Positions 63,402-64,000 of a stretch of DNA of 64,000 nt are shown here, one piece after another. Where the stretch lies: the NCBI RefSeq assembly GCF_963576615.1, contig NC_088715.1:59865802-59929801 (forward strand), written 5' to 3'. Origin of the DNA: Watersipora subatra. Its lineage: Eukaryota; Bryozoa; Gymnolaemata; Cheilostomatida; Watersiporidae. The position numbers and the translations under genes are program-made. The notes below the pieces were generated by a model. The model saw only the letters and a list, made by a program, of their open reading frames with translations. It was not told the origin of the DNA and did no database searches. Each line of letters begins with the position of its first letter. The first letter of the stretch is position 1.

Positions 63402-63575
63402 TTACTGCTCTAAGAGGTTTAGTTTGACTTCAAACTCATTTTGAAGACTTTCATTTTTGCTAACATCTATTTTGCAGTCAATTAGTTCTAACGGTCCAGG
63501 GCTTAGTTTCGATTGTGAATTTGCTGATGAATCACTCAAACTTTTCTTTTCCAGGTCGTCTTTTCTCATTTGTTT
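63402..63575 (-). CDS. Gene D (partial): last exon of a gene B-like SLC10 paralogue
   Basis: Acceptor TTCTCTTGCAG, then KQMRKDDLEKKSLSDSSANS, ending FEVKLNLLEQ and TAA: 57 residues, 15 fewer than gene B because CAA (Gln) is TAA here. The frame is otherwise intact. The preceding exons would lie beyond the right edge, so whether the gene works cannot be judged. Confidence 0.75.
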   Translation of the reverse strand, partial: KQMRKDDLEKKSLSDSSANSQSKLSPGPLELIDCKIDVSKNESLQNEFEVKLNLLEQ

Positions 63576-63819
63576 CTGCAAGAGAATTCACAGTTGCAAA
63601 AGTAGCCAGAATACTGTAGTTGATTTGTGGCTGAATTTAGTAAGTAAACTGTACAACTCACTATTTGAATCAAATTTATACAAAAAACTGAAAAATATTT
63701 TGTCAAAAGTTTAAACTAGTAGCCTGACAATGCGGTGTGAGAAATCATGAAGTGTGTCAATAAAGCACAAAGAATGATTATATGCACTACAATTCTTTGT
63801 CAAAGATTATAAGTTATGG

Positions 63820-63880
63820 GTGCAGTTAGTCGAGTGGCTGTCAGTGAATTCCATTATTACAGGTTCAAGTTCTGTGTGAT
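63820..63880 (+). repeat. tRNA-like module (duplicate of 35235)
   Basis: GCAGTTAGTCGAGTGGCTGT and ACAGGTTCAAGTTCTGT words keep A- and B-box resemblance. Degenerate. Confidence 0.35.
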
Positions 63881-64000
63881 GCAATATTTTTTCGAAACCC
63901 TCACCCATAGCTTTGTATAGACTAGCATTATAGTAAATATAGCCAATAGTTCTAATACCCTGAGAGTCCAGTGCGCCATTAGAGGTTGTCAGCCGTAATA

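Larger units (their letters stand above)
53480..64000. repeat. Segmental duplicate of 25810-35460
   Basis: Introns, exons, the 20-bp minisatellite and the fold-back repeat match gene A from just upstream of exon 8 through the 3' end, then the last exon of gene B and its downstream tRNA-like module. Differences are the LINE, the hAT MITE, the fold-back at 61976-62620, extra sequence at about 59765-60130, and absence of the counterpart of about 31723-34450. Confidence 0.9.

Overview
This is an intron-rich, AT-rich animal genomic window of about 64 kb. It has no bacterial operon structure: coding sequence occurs only as short exons with GT/AG borders, separated by introns of several hundred to several thousand bases. 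Dinucleotide microsatellites, minisatellites, a LINE and several small DNA transposons fill the rest. Protein content and repeat style suggest a marine invertebrate, perhaps a lophotrochozoan such as a bryozoan or mollusc, but the species cannot be fixed from the sequence.

The core is a cluster of SLC10-family (sodium/bile-acid symporter-like) genes. Gene A (+ strand, 13339-31558, 11 exons, 548 aa predicted) and gene B (- strand, 34794-48611, 11 exons, 546 aa predicted) converge tail to tail. Both have a signal peptide, a glycosylation-site-rich extracellular N-terminal domain, the SLC10 membrane core (PGGG-[TA]-SN motif, S-V-T-M-T-T-L-S-T segment, E-x-G-x-Q motif) and an acidic cytoplasmic tail. 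Seven consecutive exons have identical lengths and phases, so they are old paralogues.

The 3' half of A and the 3' end of B were duplicated downstream. Pseudogene C (+, 53711-62837) carries copies of A exons 8-11 with stops and a frameshift. Gene D (-, from 63402 past the right edge) shows only its last exon, a shortened version of the B tail. Copy C was later hit by a 5'-truncated LINE (about 55956-58670), a hAT MITE with an 8-bp target duplication (60449-60923) and a 307-bp inverted duplication that makes a giant hairpin (61976-62620). A further decayed B-like exon lies in opposite orientation at 1837-2002.

Region by region: 1-2340 possible terminal exon of an unknown gene plus the B-like relic; 2340-13200 mostly non-coding with a TG-rich tract; 13.3-31.6 kb gene A; 31.6-34.8 kb shared 3' intergenic region with a 1.2-kb pyrimidine tract; 34.8-48.6 kb gene B, with a TIR transposon and an orphan exon in its first intron; 48.7-53.5 kb non-coding, with a mariner-like MITE and a nested direct/inverted repeat; 53.5-64 kb the decayed duplicate. 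A roughly 400-bp fold-back repeat family occurs at least eight times. All gene models are ab initio readings of splice sites and have no transcript support.
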